This document shows, piece by piece, positions 62,932-64,000 of a stretch of DNA of 64,000 bases. The translations under genes and the position numbers were made by a program. The stretch is from Paenibacillus sabuli (GTDB taxonomy: Bacteria; Bacillota; Bacilli; Paenibacillales; Paenibacillaceae), in NCBI RefSeq assembly GCF_014705605.1, contig NZ_JACXIZ010000003.1, forward strand, positions 1 to 64,000, given 5' to 3'. The notes below the pieces were generated by a model that ran no database searches, was not told the origin of the DNA, and worked only from the letters and a program-made list of their open reading frames with translations. Every line of letters starts with the position of its first letter. Position 1 is the stretch's first letter.

Positions 62932-64000
62932 TTATGGCTGCAGGGCTTGGGCGACTTCTTGCGTGATTTGTTCGCCGCCCTGGCGCTTCCAGTCTTCGAC
63001 GAATTGATCGAAGGAATCAACCGGCGCTGCGCCCATGACAATTTTCAGGAACATTTCATCTTCCATCTTCTTGAGATTGACCCAACGGCTTTCCATGAGC
63101 GGTGTTTGCTCATAGATCAAGCTAGGGACTTCTTGCATGTCGGTTTCGACAATCGGATTGCCGCCGACCATGAGCGAGTACGAGCGCGTCCATGCGCCCC
63201 AATTGGCGTCCGGCGTCCAGGTGGAAATCCCCCATTGGTCATATGGCTCCTGCTTGATCGACTTGATATTTTCGAGATCGGAATTCAACAGTTTGTAGCC
63301 TTTGACGTCTGCGAAATCGTCCATCGTTTTCTCGCCGCTCAAAAATTCTTTAATGGCAATATTGGTGAATTCGATTTCGTCGGACGGTGCGAATACAACG
63401 CGCAGCGGGTAATAGCCGGGTCCGCCCTTGCTCGGATCAAAGGTGTTTTCCATTTCGTTTTTGTACAGATTGTTGAGCATTTTCATGGCGACTTCCGGAT
63501 GCTCGTAGCCCTTGCGCACGACCACAAATTCGGTGGACGGCGTCGCGGTGTGGGGGCTGAATTCGCCCTCTTCGTTCAAGGGCAGAGCGTAGGCTTGCCA
63601 GTTGGCTTCAGGATTGTTTTTGACAGCGTTGGTAAGCGGTCCGTAACCCATCCACCATGGCGCTATGAACATGCCCGATTTGCCGTTGATGACCAGCTCG
63701 TCGGATGCTTCGCGTACCGCCATTTCCGGATCAATCAATCCCTGGGCATACAGGTTGCGCAGCCCTGCAAGCGCTCCCTTCGTCTCCGGCAGAATCGAAC
63801 CGTACACCGGCTGACCGTCTTCGCCTTCGATCCAGAAGCCCGGATAAGCGTCATAAGCCGAGAAAATCGCATCGAAGCCGTACAAGTTGTTTTTGGATTC
63901 CAGGAAGTTGGCGTACATTTTGCCGTCGCCGCTTTGCGGTCCGGAGAGGCCGATCGTATCGTCCTGGCCGTTGCCGTCGGGATCCTGCTCGACGAAGGCG
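62932..64000 (-). CDS. CUT1 sugar ABC transporter binding protein (partial, 5' end outside window)
   Basis: The C-terminal 356 codons of an LplA-type binding protein; the frame stays open to the window edge, which cuts through the calcium-like loop EQDPDGNGQDDTIG. Further segments typical of the family are GMFIAPWWMGYGPL and VDSFDQFVEDWKRQGGEQIT. Stop TAA at 62932-62934. It serves the two permeases downstream. Signal peptide and lipobox should lie beyond position 64000. Confidence 0.9.
   Translation of the reverse strand, partial: AFVEQDPDGNGQDDTIGLSGPQSGDGKMYANFLESKNNLYGFDAIFSAYDAYPGFWIEGEDGQPVYGSILPETKGALAGLRNLYAQGLIDPEMAVREASDELVINGKSGMFIAPWWMGYGPLTNAVKNNPEANWQAYALPLNEEGEFSPHTATPSTEFVVVRKGYEHPEVAMKMLNNLYKNEMENTFDPSKGGPGYYPLRVVFAPSDEIEFTNIAIKEFLSGEKTMDDFADVKGYKLLNSDLENIKSIKQEPYDQWGISTWTPDANWGAWTRSYSLMVGGNPIVETDMQEVPSLIYEQTPLMESRWVNLKKMEDEMFLKIVMGAAPVDSFDQFVEDWKRQGGEQITQEVAQALQP

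Overview
The window looks like chromosome of a GC-rich Gram-positive spore former of the Paenibacillus/Cohnella type. This rests on gene content: SLH-domain surface proteins, a YheC/YheD spore-coat type ATP-grasp protein, CIRCE-controlled groESL, three CUT1 sugar importers encoded without their ATPase, and large AraC-type regulators. Strong AGGAGG-like ribosome sites and TTG/GTG starts fit. I see no rRNA, tRNA, prophage, insertion sequence or CRISPR array. The assignment is inference from gene content, not a database match.

Layout. 1-13 kb: a ROK fructokinase; an intergenic zone with nine 50-bp tandem repeats and a two-part hexamer repeat; a leftward three-gene cassette (adenylate-forming ligase, SbnA-like, SbnB-like) for 2,3-diaminopropionate; a YheC/YheD protein; an NlpC/P60 hydrolase; a 53-codon gene; an MFS exporter; a GH4 alpha-galactosidase-like enzyme; a sugar isomerase/epimerase plus Gfo/Idh oxidoreductase operon; and a divergent AraC regulator. 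13.5-22 kb: CIRCE-groES-groEL, the remains of a decayed gene, then a class D type sortase beside its probable substrate, a 1482-residue LPKTG surface protein. 22-30 kb: a heterodimeric ABC exporter with one degenerate ATP site, then a Fur-box operon of siderophore-type binding protein, NtaA-type flavin monooxygenase, and an AraC regulator fused to a binding-protein domain.

30-43 kb: a GntR-type regulator fused to a sugar-binding-protein domain, followed by a rightward operon from a consensus sigma-A promoter: binding protein, two permeases, MDR dehydrogenase, beta-propeller protein, RraA-like aldolase, SDR, amidohydrolase-2 and IlvD/Edd dehydratase. Together these look like an importer plus a non-phosphorylative (oxidise, open lactone, dehydrate, oxidise, cleave) sugar pathway. 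44-45.6 kb: a DUF6530-like/GIY-YIG pair and an SLH protein. 45.7-57.8 kb: a leftward glycan locus read as membrane AraC regulator, two permeases, binding protein, heparinase II/III-type lyase and GH106-like glycosidase, with a cre-like site over the transporter promoter. 58-64 kb: an FN3/SLH surface protein and a third CUT1 transporter whose binding-protein gene runs off the window.

The common theme is capture and breakdown of polymeric carbohydrate at a decorated cell surface, with sensors fused to binding-protein domains. The most interesting candidates are the Fur-controlled binding-protein/monooxygenase/sensor operon, the GntR-binding-protein sensor with its matched inverted operator pair, the sugar-oxidation operon, and the 50-bp-period repeat arrays.
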